From: Porphyromonadaceae bacterium UBA7332
GTDB lineage: Bacteria; Bacteroidota; Bacteroidia; Bacteroidales; UBA7332
DNA length: 64,000 nucleotides
Direction: 5' to 3'
Assembly: GCA_002471225.1 (NCBI GenBank)
Contig: DKPO01000016.1
Coordinates: 254,410-318,409, forward strand
Position 1 is the stretch's first letter, and every line of letters begins with the position of its first letter. The notes under the pieces were generated by a model. It had not been told where the DNA came from. It was given only the letters and a program-made list of their open reading frames with translations, and did no database searches. The position numbers and the translations under genes were made by a program. Shown in pieces: positions 1 through 7,637 of the stretch.

Positions 1-284
1 TTTGTATCATTTATTTCAAAAACCAATGGTTGCTCAGGCAACTCTCTGATCGGATCAAGCAACATCTTAGCAGGGATAGCAAATAAGCCACTACCTTCTG
101 AATCAGCTACACGCAAAGAAGTCTCCAGAGTTGTTTCTCCGTCAGAAGCTCTGACTGTCAAAACATCCTCATCCAGCGTAAATAAGAAACTATCCAGAAT
201 AGGTATCGTATTTTTACTGTTAATTACCCGTCCAATTGTTTGCAAATGTGCTAAAAAATCGCTGCTTGAAACTACAAATTTCAT
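1..284 (-). CDS. dnaN: DNA polymerase III beta subunit (sliding clamp), N-terminal part
   Basis: The first 94 codons of the clamp are present; the rest lies left of the window. The protein starts MKFVVSS and contains INSKNTIPIL followed by FTLDEDVLTVRASDGETTLE, the typical first clamp domain, with a Bacteroidales-like start. DnaN forms the ring that tethers DNA polymerase III to DNA. The ATG at 284 matches the normal N-terminus of the family. No dnaA or other origin gene is visible next to it, so it does not by itself mark the replication origin. The identification rests on recognising the domain-1 sequence; only the missing 3' part is uncertain. Confidence 0.9.
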   Translation of the reverse strand, partial: MKFVVSSSDFLAHLQTIGRVINSKNTIPILDSFLFTLDEDVLTVRASDGETTLETSLRVADSEGSGLFAIPAKMLLDPIRELPEQPLVFEINDT

Positions 285-579
285 AGGTATATATCTTTTT
301 AATTATCAATTCATTTACTCTCAGGAAGTCTATCAAAGTATATAAATATGAATATAATTATTTTTCATTCATGGATACACTTCCCCTATTTAATTCACGC
401 TACAAACTTATAAAAAAAAGAGCTATTTATTAGTGATTTGCAGAAAGAAAACTATATAGAAAAAGTATATTTAAGGAAACGATCCGTAAATATTTTTTTA
501 TCTCAAAACTATTACAGAGAATCTATTGTTGTATAACAAAATAAATTTCACATATCGGACTAATCTAAATTATTGAATT

Positions 580-876
580 ATGGATAAGTTTCAAGAAATA
601 ATTAATGGCGAGGGACTGACTTTAGTCGATTTTTTCGCAACATGGTGCGGCCCCTGTAAAATGATGTCCCCTATATTAGAGGAGTTTAAAACTAAAATCG
701 GGGATAAAGCTACAGTTATAAAAATTGATGTCGATAAAAACGAAGCTCTTTCACTTCATTATCGCATACAATCAGTTCCAACACTCATGCTTTTCAAAAA
801 AGGTGAAGTAGTTTGGAGACATTCCGGAGTTATATCCGCAGATCATCTGGTAAAATTAATCGGACAACATCAATAA
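580..876 (+). CDS. trxA: thioredoxin
   Basis: A 98-residue single-domain thioredoxin. The active site WCGPC has its redox cysteines at residues 23 and 26, and the cis-proline loop SVPTLMLF follows near residue 65. There is no signal peptide, so it acts in the cytoplasm as a disulfide reductase for proteins such as ribonucleotide reductase or peroxidases. It is slightly shorter than E. coli TrxA (about 108 residues) because the N-terminal strand is trimmed, which is common for the small thioredoxins of Bacteroidales. It is a single-gene unit, divergent from dnaN and convergent with the coiled-coil gene, and ends in a shared hairpin terminator. Confidence 0.95.
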   Translation: MDKFQEIINGEGLTLVDFFATWCGPCKMMSPILEEFKTKIGDKATVIKIDVDKNEALSLHYRIQSVPTLMLFKKGEVVWRHSGVISADHLVKLIGQHQ

Positions 877-887
877 CTAAACAAAAA

Positions 888-924
888 AAGGCAGCCTTTT
901 AACTTGAGTTAATAAGGCTGCCTT
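888..924. terminator. bidirectional intrinsic terminator between trxA and the coiled-coil gene
   Basis: A perfect 11-bp inverted repeat (AAGGCAGCCTT at 888-898, AAGGCTGCCTT at 914-924) is flanked by A and T tracts on both sides. It sits between convergent genes and can serve both. Confidence 0.85.
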
Positions 925-950
925 CTTTTTATATTGATTTTGTATTATTC

Positions 951-1826
951 TTATTTTTTCATTGTAAATGAAGCACTCCCGATTTCATTTCCATCACAGA
1001 ATAACGACACGCGATAATCTCCCGGATACAGGAACTCTTCAATATTCCAATACAATGTAACATCTTGCTCTTCACCCGTAAATTCAATCATTTTACGACA
1101 AGAAAAAGCAATTTCCTTATTTTCAAACTGGAACACATCTCCCCTGTTTTTAATTAAAATATCTCCATCAGGTTTAGTAATACGTGCATATACATATTTC
1201 TCACCTACTTTGGTAGTTATATTCCGTGCCAGTGTAAATGATATTTTAATATCAGTCGCACGATTGATACGAGGAGTCGTTTTCCCACGCTTATCAATGG
1301 CATTGGCTACGATATTTACTGCATTCAATTGCGAAGCAAGATCTACTTTTTCAGTCAGACGTTCTTTTTCTTTAGATAATTTGGACACAGTCTGAGTGGC
1401 TGCCGAATATTTAGACTTAACATCGGCATTCTCTTTACGCAACATCGCATTTGCCTGATTTAACGAGTCGATCTGAATCACATAGCTTCGCATAATAGCA
1501 CGCAAAGTGCTTAATTCCTTCTTCAATTCATTAATTCTGCGGGCATTTGTCGCTTTTACCGTTTTCAATTCTTCAAGCAGTCTTTGCACCTTGACTTTCT
1601 CATTATCAAGCAAATCTATCAAAGAATCATTTTTTACACTTATACTGTTATATCCTTCATATTGAACAGCTAATTGCTCATATTCTTGTTCCAACTCCTC
1701 TTTTTGTATATCGAATTGTTGAGACATCTCTGAAATGGTTGTTTGTTGTTTTATAATATAACCTACTCCGGCTAAAAGTACAACAACTAAAACGCCAATG
1801 ATAATTTGGGTATTTCTTTTATTCAT
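951..1826 (-). CDS. membrane-anchored coiled-coil protein of unknown function
   Basis: I do not recognise a named family. The 291 residues show a short basic N-terminus (MNKRNTQ), one membrane segment (about 8-25, IIIGVLVVVLLAGVGYII), a long heptad-rich coiled coil (about 28-165, rich in E, K, L and Q) and a C-terminal domain of about 110 residues. That domain is predicted to be beta-rich and resembles an immunoglobulin-like sandwich (VYARITKPDGDIL, VTLYWNIEEFLYPGDYRVSL). The topology is probably N-in, with the coiled coil and globular domain in the periplasm. A role in envelope organisation or as a spacer is inference only. It is a monocistronic gene sharing a terminator with trxA. The ATG at 1826 is the only start placing the membrane segment at the N-terminus. 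Confidence 0.7.
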   Translation of the reverse strand: MNKRNTQIIIGVLVVVLLAGVGYIIKQQTTISEMSQQFDIQKEELEQEYEQLAVQYEGYNSISVKNDSLIDLLDNEKVKVQRLLEELKTVKATNARRINELKKELSTLRAIMRSYVIQIDSLNQANAMLRKENADVKSKYSAATQTVSKLSKEKERLTEKVDLASQLNAVNIVANAIDKRGKTTPRINRATDIKISFTLARNITTKVGEKYVYARITKPDGDILIKNRGDVFQFENKEIAFSCRKMIEFTGEEQDVTLYWNIEEFLYPGDYRVSLFCDGNEIGSASFTMKK

Positions 1827-1943
1827 AGTTCTATTCTACAAGGTAATCCAAATGCAAAAATAATGGTTTAGATTATTCGGCTATCACAAACTACTATTTA
1901 TATACCCGAATAATCAATAAAATAACTTTAAAAAGAAAAGCTT

Positions 1944-2474
1944 TTATTTAAATATATACTGAAATAATTTCACATGATGATAGGTTCCGCTTCGAAAAAC
2001 CCAATCTTTCAACTCCCCTATGAATTGAAAATCCATCGATTCAAACAAATTTACCGAAGGCTGATTATCTGAAGGGATATGTACATATACCTGATGTAAA
2101 TTCAAATAATTATATCCGTATTCCAATAATAAAGCGATGGCCTGAGACGCTATACCCTGCTTTCTGAAATTTTCATCTATCAGAATACCGAGAGACGCAC
2201 GGCGATTCAATGAGTCATAATCAAAATAATCAATACATCCGGCAACCTGTCCTTTATACTCGATTACAAACCGGACTTGCTTCATACTCATTACATCCGA
2301 ATTCAATGATTGATTCAAATATTCTCTCACTAAAAAACGCGATAACGGCTGAATTTGAGATCCAAATCCCCAAATCTCCGTATCATTTTCCCATTTTAAG
2401 AAATAACTCAAATCTTCCGGCTCCAATGCCCTCAATTCCACATCTTTTCTTTTAAAGCCCAAACATTTCCTCAT
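1944..2474 (-). CDS. GNAT family N-acetyltransferase (RimJ/RimL-like)
   Basis: A 176-residue protein with the single-domain GNAT fold. It starts with a beta strand (VELRALEPEDLSYFLKWEND) typical of the RimJ/SpeG-like Acetyltransf_3 group. The acetyl-CoA binding region ILIDENFRKQGIASQAIALL carries the R/Q-x-x-G-x-A signature at about residues 104-113, and the terminal part NLHQVYVHIPSDNQPSVNLFESMDFQ is characteristic of the family. The acceptor cannot be told from sequence; amines, ribosomal protein N-termini or sugars are all possible. Its ATG overlaps the stop of the upstream glycosyltransferase gene (ATGA), so the two are probably translationally coupled. That makes a surface-sugar link possible but unproven. 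Confidence 0.85.
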   Translation of the reverse strand: MRKCLGFKRKDVELRALEPEDLSYFLKWENDTEIWGFGSQIQPLSRFLVREYLNQSLNSDVMSMKQVRFVIEYKGQVAGCIDYFDYDSLNRRASLGILIDENFRKQGIASQAIALLLEYGYNYLNLHQVYVHIPSDNQPSVNLFESMDFQFIGELKDWVFRSGTYHHVKLFQYIFK

Positions 2475-3490
2475 ATTACCTTTTTATTTTCCCTTTCTTT
2501 CCGTCGCAACTCTATCTTATACTCTACTCCCGATGATCGACACATCATCTGGAGCATCTCATCCACTCTATATTCACAATCGGTAAGAACCTCTGTTTTT
2601 TGATTCAGTTTAACACTATTCTCATTTAAGCGTTTAAAACTAACAAAAAAACGCTTAAAATAAGATATAAATGCGCTAAAAAAAATAGCACCTCTTATAA
2701 TAAGCCGATAAACAAAAGCGGTCTGATTAAAATGTTTTTCATAAAACAAAACCATTGCTCCATAAAAATGTCTCACATATTCAGGTTTATCTTTATTTGT
2801 TGACTCGCCTTTATAATGTAATAAAGGATAAGGAAGATAATAGTTTTTATAACCTGCCTTCAAGATCCGATAGGATAAATCAATATCTTCTCCATACATA
2901 AAAAAAGACTCATCAAATAACCCGCATGTATCTAGTGCTTTTTTTCTTATTAGCATAAAAGCACCACATAATATCTCCACCTCATGCACATAATCAGGAT
3001 CTAAATATTGTAAATTATATCTGCCAAATCTACGTGAATAAGGAAAAAGCTTTGATAAACCTGTTAGCTTACACATTGAATTCCACGGAGAAGGAAAAGA
3101 ACGCTTGGATTCGATATGAAAATTCCCCACTCTGTCAATCATTTTAACACCAACAGCTCCCGATTCAGGATAAGCATCCATAAATGCCAGACATCGCTCA
3201 AGGAGTGTCTCTCCCAGCAGAGTATCCGGATTTAAAATCAGAATATACTCTCCTTGTGCTTTATGTATTGCCTGATTGTTCGCTTTTGAAAAACCAACAT
3301 TTTCTTTATTGGCAATGAAACACACATCGGGAAATAAAGGCTTAAGATATGAAATTGATCCATCGATAGAATTATTATCAACAACAAAGATTTCGACACA
3401 AATACAGGATGTAGCTTTCATGACGGAAATCAGACATTGCTCTAATAGCTCTTTAACATTATAATTTACAATAACGATGGATAATTTCAT
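2471..3490 (-). CDS. GT2 family glycosyltransferase (rhamnosyltransferase-like)
   Basis: A 339-residue GT-A fold glycosyltransferase of the WbbL-like group. Visible motifs are SIVIVNYNVKELLEQCL at the N-terminus, FVVDNNSIDGS for nucleotide binding, LILNPDT for the DxD-like metal site (about 88-94), and GAFMLIRKKALDTCGLFDE followed by YGEDIDLSYR, the typical acceptor/base region. A hydrophobic stretch near 265-280 may attach it to the inner membrane. The family transfers sugars such as rhamnose from nucleotide donors onto lipid-linked glycans; donor and acceptor are not predictable here. It lies 86 bp downstream of recR and is coupled to the GNAT gene. The C-terminus beyond residue 300 is highly charged. 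Confidence 0.88.
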   Translation of the reverse strand: MKLSIVIVNYNVKELLEQCLISVMKATSCICVEIFVVDNNSIDGSISYLKPLFPDVCFIANKENVGFSKANNQAIHKAQGEYILILNPDTLLGETLLERCLAFMDAYPESGAVGVKMIDRVGNFHIESKRSFPSPWNSMCKLTGLSKLFPYSRRFGRYNLQYLDPDYVHEVEILCGAFMLIRKKALDTCGLFDESFFMYGEDIDLSYRILKAGYKNYYLPYPLLHYKGESTNKDKPEYVRHFYGAMVLFYEKHFNQTAFVYRLIIRGAIFFSAFISYFKRFFVSFKRLNENSVKLNQKTEVLTDCEYRVDEMLQMMCRSSGVEYKIELRRKERENKKVI

Positions 3491-3576
3491 AACAAAAATC
3501 AGATAATTAAGTTGATAAAGAAATTCTTTAAACCAAAACGAAATCTGATTACATTTATTATATTTCCTCTTCTCCG

Positions 3577-4197
3577 CTATATTTTAAAAGTATCCTGAAA
3601 TGACACACGATTCGCTATCGAACGTCCTAATGTCACCTCATCTGTATATTCAATCTCATCACCGATAGACACACCTCGTGCAATTGTACTGATATTTACA
3701 CCCGTGTGTGCCAGTTTCCGATAAATATAAAAATTAGTTGTATCACCTTCCATCGTTGTACTCAATGCCAGTATCACTTCTTTAATCGCTCCCGACTCAA
3801 CGCGCTTCACCAAACTATCTATTTGCAAATGATTCGGACCGACACCATCCATCGGTGATATCACACCTCCAAGTACATGATAATAACCTCTGTATTGTCT
3901 TGTATTCTCAATTGCCATTACTTCTTTAATATTTTCTACAACACAGATTACTCCCTGCTCTCTGTTTTCATCCGCACAAATAGAACACACATCTGTATCT
4001 GAAATAGTATGACACACCTGACAATATTTAATATCCCGACGAAGTTCAATCAATGTATTTCCAAAGCCAAAAACCATATCCGGATCCTGACGTAGTAAAA
4101 ACAGCACTAATCGCAATGCAGTTTTACGACCTATTCCCGGCAATTTAGAAAATTCATTTACAGCCTTTTCCAGAAGCTGTGATGGGTATTGTTGCAT
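3577..4197 (-). CDS. recR: recombination mediator protein RecR
   Basis: A 206-residue RecR of normal length. The N-terminal helix-hairpin-helix FSKLPGIGRKTALRLVLFLL binds DNA. The four-cysteine zinc finger uses Cys59, Cys62, Cys71 and Cys74. The Toprim domain follows (VICVVENIKEVMAIENTRQY) and carries the HVLGGVISPMDGVGP segment. RecR acts with RecO and RecF to load RecA on gapped DNA. It is the first gene of a leftward unit, with the GT2 and GNAT genes behind it, and has a well-matched promoter at 4236-4266. recO and recF are not in the window. Confidence 0.96.
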   Translation of the reverse strand: MQQYPSQLLEKAVNEFSKLPGIGRKTALRLVLFLLRQDPDMVFGFGNTLIELRRDIKYCQVCHTISDTDVCSICADENREQGVICVVENIKEVMAIENTRQYRGYYHVLGGVISPMDGVGPNHLQIDSLVKRVESGAIKEVILALSTTMEGDTTNFYIYRKLAHTGVNISTIARGVSIGDEIEYTDEVTLGRSIANRVSFQDTFKI

Positions 4198-4548
4198 ATA
4201 TTTTGTTTATATTCCTACTTTAAATTTGTAACACACAAAATTACGATAAAATAAAGGTTACACAAAGTGCTTTATTGCATATAAGAAGAAAATATACGTA
4301 GAAAATCTTTCTTCTATATTTCATCTAAACAGAGTTGAGGCAGAATTATTTTTATCTGTCAACCATCAAACCGCAACTACTCATGTACACATATCAGCTG
4401 AAAACCATAGAAGGAAACAAAATCAATGTTATTACAAAAAACCAAAACAGATTCTTAATATTAAAGATATAAAGGCAACAGAATCTTATAAAAACAGAAA
4501 ATCAAAACAAATAGAAATCTTCAACTGTTTTTTTAGCATAGAACGTAG
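4198..4548. other. intergenic region between recR and the permease gene
   Basis: A divergent 351-bp AT-rich spacer. Apart from the recR promoter box near its left end I see no gene, RNA or long inverted repeat. The rightward promoter of the permease was not identified. Confidence 0.5.
4236..4266 (-). promoter_or_regulatory. recR promoter (Bacteroidota type)
   Basis: Read on the minus strand, TTTG (4263-4266), a 19-bp spacer and TAATTTTG (4236-4243) match the Bacteroidota consensus TTTG/TAnnTTTG. The start site would lie about 30 bp before the recR ATG. Confidence 0.6.
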
Positions 4549-6009
4549 ATGCAATATCCTACAATAAATACATCAAAGATGTCTGAAGAAAGTCGCAAAC
4601 TTGGTTTAATCGGGCTAACAGCTATTGTGTTCAGCTCGATGATAGGAGGTGGAATATACGCTATTCCACAAAACATGGCAGCCGGAGCCGGTCTTGGCGC
4701 TACAATTATTTCCTGGATGATTTCAGGCTTTGGTGTATTATTTCTGGTGCTTACTTTCAAAACACTATCTGATTTGCGTCCTGAACTAAACTCAGGTATC
4801 TACCAATACGCAAAAGAGAGTTTCGGCAATTATATCGGATTCAATGTTGCATGGGGATATTGGCTCTGTGCAGCTATGGGAAACGTTGCCTTTGCAGTTA
4901 TGTTAAATGACTCTTTAGGTTTCTTTTTTCCTGTTCTTCTCAATTACGGATGGCAAACATGGTTATTAAGCTCCGTACTTATCTGGTGTATGTTCGGTAT
5001 TGTAGCCTCCGGTATTAAAGAGGCATCAATTATCAACGCTGTTGTATCCATTTTAAAATTCACTTCACTGACTTTCATCATTGTCATTCTTCTGTTATTT
5101 TTCAAAACAGATAATCTTACATGGGATTTTTGGGGAAAAGATCTTGGTTTAGGAAGTGTTACTCAACAAGTACGTAGTACTATGCTGGTTACCCTATGGT
5201 GCTTTATCGGAGTGGAAGGTGCAGTAGTCGTATCGGGAAGAGCCAGACATCGTAAAGACATAGGACGAGCCGGAGTAATTGGTTTCATTCTCGCTTTGTT
5301 TCTTTATCTGATGCTCAGTATATTATCATATGGTATTTTACGACAACCGGAATTAGCACTGCTTCCAAACCCGTCAGTTCCTTATGTATTAGAAGCAGCT
5401 GTAGGACATTGGGGCGCTATTTTTGTACTTATCAGTATTATATTTTCTATCCTCGGAGGATGGATTGCATGGACGATTTTATGCGCCGAAGTACCATACA
5501 CCTCAGCCAAAGCCAATATTCTACCTCGTGTATTCGGAAAAGAAAACAAACATGAATCACCTATCAACTCATTATTTGCGTCAAGTTTGCTTATGCAGTT
5601 TTTTATATTCATCGTTGTCCTTTCCGAACACGTTTATCTGGCAGCAATAGAGATTGCAGGTGTTATGATCCTTCCTTCTTATTTATTCAGTGGATTATTT
5701 CTTATTAAAGAATCATACACACCTGCTGAATTACAAAAAGGACTATACAGTAAAGCTTATTTACGGATTATCGGATTTATCACAACAGCATATTGCATCT
5801 GGCTCATATACGCCGGAGGACTAGAGTTATTTTATTTTACCTCCATCGCATATCTGATAGGTATCGGATTCTATATAAAGGGCAGAATGGATCACCGTAA
5901 TGAGGGTGAAGTTGTATTTACTCATCGGGAAAAAATTTATGCTGCAGTCATATTTTTCGCAGCACTCAGTTGCATTGGCTTATTGATTAGCGGTTATAAC
6001 CCTTTATAA
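4549..6009 (+). CDS. APC superfamily amino acid permease (basic amino acid/antiporter group)
   Basis: A 486-residue integral membrane protein with about 12-13 hydrophobic helices. The first helix carries the APC signature GLTAIVFSSMIGGGIYAIPQ, the unwound glycine-rich substrate site of LeuT-fold carriers. The SGIYQYAKESFG stretch and the helix-6 segment LWCFIGVEGAVVVSGRAR match the arginine/ornithine and arginine/agmatine (APA) antiporter group, so exchange of a basic amino acid is the likeliest role. The substrate is not certain, and no decarboxylase or deiminase gene adjoins it. The ATG at 4579 (MSEESRKLG) is an equally plausible start. The gene stands alone, divergent from recR, and is followed by a short terminator hairpin. 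Confidence 0.85.
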   Translation: MQYPTINTSKMSEESRKLGLIGLTAIVFSSMIGGGIYAIPQNMAAGAGLGATIISWMISGFGVLFLVLTFKTLSDLRPELNSGIYQYAKESFGNYIGFNVAWGYWLCAAMGNVAFAVMLNDSLGFFFPVLLNYGWQTWLLSSVLIWCMFGIVASGIKEASIINAVVSILKFTSLTFIIVILLLFFKTDNLTWDFWGKDLGLGSVTQQVRSTMLVTLWCFIGVEGAVVVSGRARHRKDIGRAGVIGFILALFLYLMLSILSYGILRQPELALLPNPSVPYVLEAAVGHWGAIFVLISIIFSILGGWIAWTILCAEVPYTSAKANILPRVFGKENKHESPINSLFASSLLMQFFIFIVVLSEHVYLAAIEIAGVMILPSYLFSGLFLIKESYTPAELQKGLYSKAYLRIIGFITTAYCIWLIYAGGLELFYFTSIAYLIGIGFYIKGRMDHRNEGEVVFTHREKIYAAVIFFAALSCIGLLISGYNPL

Positions 6010-6015
6010 TAATCT

Positions 6016-6045
6016 CAAAGACTAATCTGAAACAATCAGTCTTTG
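6016..6045 (+). terminator. putative terminator of the permease gene
   Basis: An 8-bp inverted repeat, CAAAGACT (6016-6023) and AGTCTTTG (6038-6045), lies 7 bp after the stop and is followed by TTATTAT. The stem is short and the T tract interrupted. Confidence 0.5.
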
Positions 6046-6122
6046 TTATTATCCCCGGCAAATATTAATATTCAACCGCGACACACTCATCTGAAATAAT
6101 AAGCTTTGTTGGATAAGTATGC

Positions 6123-6162
6123 GTAAACTCAATCCGGTTCAATTTATAAATCTGCCAACCAA
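6123..6162 (-). repeat. dispersed 40-bp repeat, copy A (possible pseudogene tail)
   Basis: This segment matches 20455-20494 at 38 of 40 positions. On the minus strand copy A can be read as GWQIYKLNRIEFT within a longer open stretch ending in CVAVEY and a stop. In copy B one difference is silent and the other turns Trp into a stop codon. This suggests both are remains of the 3' end of one gene family, which I do not recognise. Confidence 0.55.
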
Positions 6163-6299
6163 CTCTAGTATAATTCAACTTTCTCAACCACATGCACGAG
6201 TGTGATAATGATTATTCTAAGGTTCTCGCAGAACTACTTCCGCACAATTTGAAGAAGAATGAAATACTTTGAGAGTTACATTGAAATCTCATATAAATA

Positions 6300-6345
6300 A
6301 AGTACAAACTATTAAAAATCGAATAGATTCTAATAGTTTGTACTT
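6300..6345 (-). terminator. strong hairpin downstream of the secreted-protein gene
   Basis: A perfect 15-bp inverted repeat (6300-6314 and 6331-6345, core AGTACAAACTATTA). It lies 74 bp past the leftward stop at 6419 and is the best candidate terminator for that gene. It could also act on rightward transcripts. Confidence 0.6.
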
Positions 6346-6418
6346 CTTCTATTATCCTAACTTGCAAGAAGGGGTTTACCTATGACTTACTTTGTAATTA
6401 TCCAAAGTATCACTTTGC

Positions 6419-7288
6419 TTAATATCCCAATGAAACAAAGAGTGAGGCTTTCTTCTTTTTACCATCGATTTTTATTTCATTAAATCGTGAAGTATTTGAA
6501 GCAAATGACTCCCAAAAAATATTAGGTAAACTGCCTCTTAATGCCTTTGAGCACAACTGATCTGATGGTATTGAGTTTAACTTGTCAGTAATTTTGTTAA
6601 TAATCAATTGCACTTCATCCGGATGTTTTTTAATTTGATGCAAAAGACTAAATCTGAAAACATTGTCATCCAAAGAGTTAATAACAGACCAGTCAGCCTC
6701 AGTTATAGTTGAATTAATCATTGAATCTATTCGCTCAATGTTGTCATAAAAGCCAACATTATTTTTCGTTGTTTCAAATTTGGTCAGAACTCCTTTATTC
6801 ATTTCAAAAGAAGCTGTATTCAGAAAATGGGTTAGGGAAATATAATCTGTTTTTGTTGCAATAGATTTATTCATCCAGGTTACGGGTAACGCATATTCTT
6901 TGGTTAATGTTTCCCCCGTAATATCGGCCAATCTTTGCATTCTCGTTTGTCTGTCTGGTATAAAATCTGAAATTTCAATACCAACCGGGTGTGCAAATGG
7001 CTGATAATAGGGTTGTATATCATTGATCAGTAAACATCCTTCATTCGTTATATTCATACTTACAATACACATATCCAGACGGGGATTGGGAATAACGACA
7101 AAGTCGAATCTATCAAGCTCCTTAAATACGACATCAAAGACATCTCTTGGTGCCTTTAAGTTGAACTTACCTAATACAGGCTCCTCCAGAATATATACTT
7201 TACCTTGATAGATAAGAGAATCACCCGCAGAAGGGAAACAAGGCGTAAAAGTTGCCAATATGGCGGTTAAAGCAAATAGTTTTTTCAT
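6419..7288 (-). CDS. secreted protein of unknown function
   Basis: About 289 residues counted from the ATG at 7288 (MKKLFALTAILATF), which gives a proper signal peptide; an in-frame ATG at 7312 would put unrelated residues before it. There is no lipobox, so it is probably periplasmic or exported. I see no known catalytic motif. The mature part contains a possible ligand-like segment (DICIV-type strands around CIVSMNITNEGCLLINDI) and is otherwise mixed alpha/beta. It lies 11 bp downstream of a metalloprotease-like fragment and probably shared a transcript with it, so the two may once have worked together. It lacks a type IX sorting domain, unlike the next two genes upstream. Confidence 0.6.
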   Translation of the reverse strand: MKKLFALTAILATFTPCFPSAGDSLIYQGKVYILEEPVLGKFNLKAPRDVFDVVFKELDRFDFVVIPNPRLDMCIVSMNITNEGCLLINDIQPYYQPFAHPVGIEISDFIPDRQTRMQRLADITGETLTKEYALPVTWMNKSIATKTDYISLTHFLNTASFEMNKGVLTKFETTKNNVGFYDNIERIDSMINSTITEADWSVINSLDDNVFRFSLLHQIKKHPDEVQLIINKITDKLNSIPSDQLCSKALRGSLPNIFWESFASNTSRFNEIKIDGKKKKASLFVSLGY

Positions 7289-7299
7289 AATTATATTTA

Positions 7300-7515
7300 T
7301 TATATTCCACAATGTCTATATACATCTTCAAGGGATAACTGACGTCTTTCTGACATACTAATGGCTGTTTTAACTTTAAATTCATATGTTGTAGAATCCC
7401 AACAACTAGATTTAATTTGATACAAATAAGCTGCAAGTTCACGACTTGAAACATTAACTCCTGTAATACCCATCCAGTCTTGATATTCATAATGGAAATA
7501 TTCATGAGTTACCAT
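7300..7515 (-). pseudogene. metalloprotease-like (HExxH) protein, probably 5'-truncated remnant
   Basis: The first Met (7515) gives 71 residues beginning MVTHEYFHYEYQ. HEYFH fits the zincin HExxH pattern, which in an intact enzyme sits deep inside the catalytic domain and not at residue 4. The same frame stays open upstream without any ATG, through residues such as NHEDSSLITAKSLYLNNL, until a stop inside the terminator hairpin of the LRR gene. The simplest reading is that an insertion or rearrangement removed the 5' part of a secreted peptidase gene. A functional small protein is possible but less likely. It is followed closely by the secreted-protein gene at 7288. Confidence 0.55.
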
Positions 7516-7597
7516 ACTTATTAAATTACTTAGATTATTTAAATATAGACTTTTCGCAGTAATTAGCGATGAATCTTCATGATTCGTAGCTAACCTT

Positions 7598-7637
7598 AAA
7601 TAAAAAAGGCCGATAAGATTATCGACCTTTTTTATTT
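7598..7637 (-). terminator. terminator of the BspA-like LRR gene
   Basis: An 18-bp inverted repeat with a single mismatch (7598-7615 and 7620-7637) overlaps the TAA of the upstream gene. A and T tracts on either side give the typical A-stem-T structure for leftward transcription. Confidence 0.85.

Larger units (their letters stand above)
6010..6418. other. intergenic region with hairpins and a degenerate repeat
   Basis: A 409-bp spacer between convergent genes. It holds the permease terminator, one copy of a 40-bp dispersed repeat (6123-6162) and a strong hairpin at 6300-6345. No intact gene is visible. A leftward reading frame covers 6068-6208 without a start codon and looks like the tail of a decayed gene. 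Confidence 0.5.

Noticed and set aside
1..284. Replication origin suggested by dnaN
   Set aside because: No dnaA, DnaA-box cluster or other origin gene is visible, and dnaN is commonly away from the origin in this phylum.
7221..7505. 94-codon leftward open frame overlapping the metalloprotease fragment
   Set aside because: It is in a different frame from the HExxH fragment, overlaps both it and the next gene, and shows no protein-like features.
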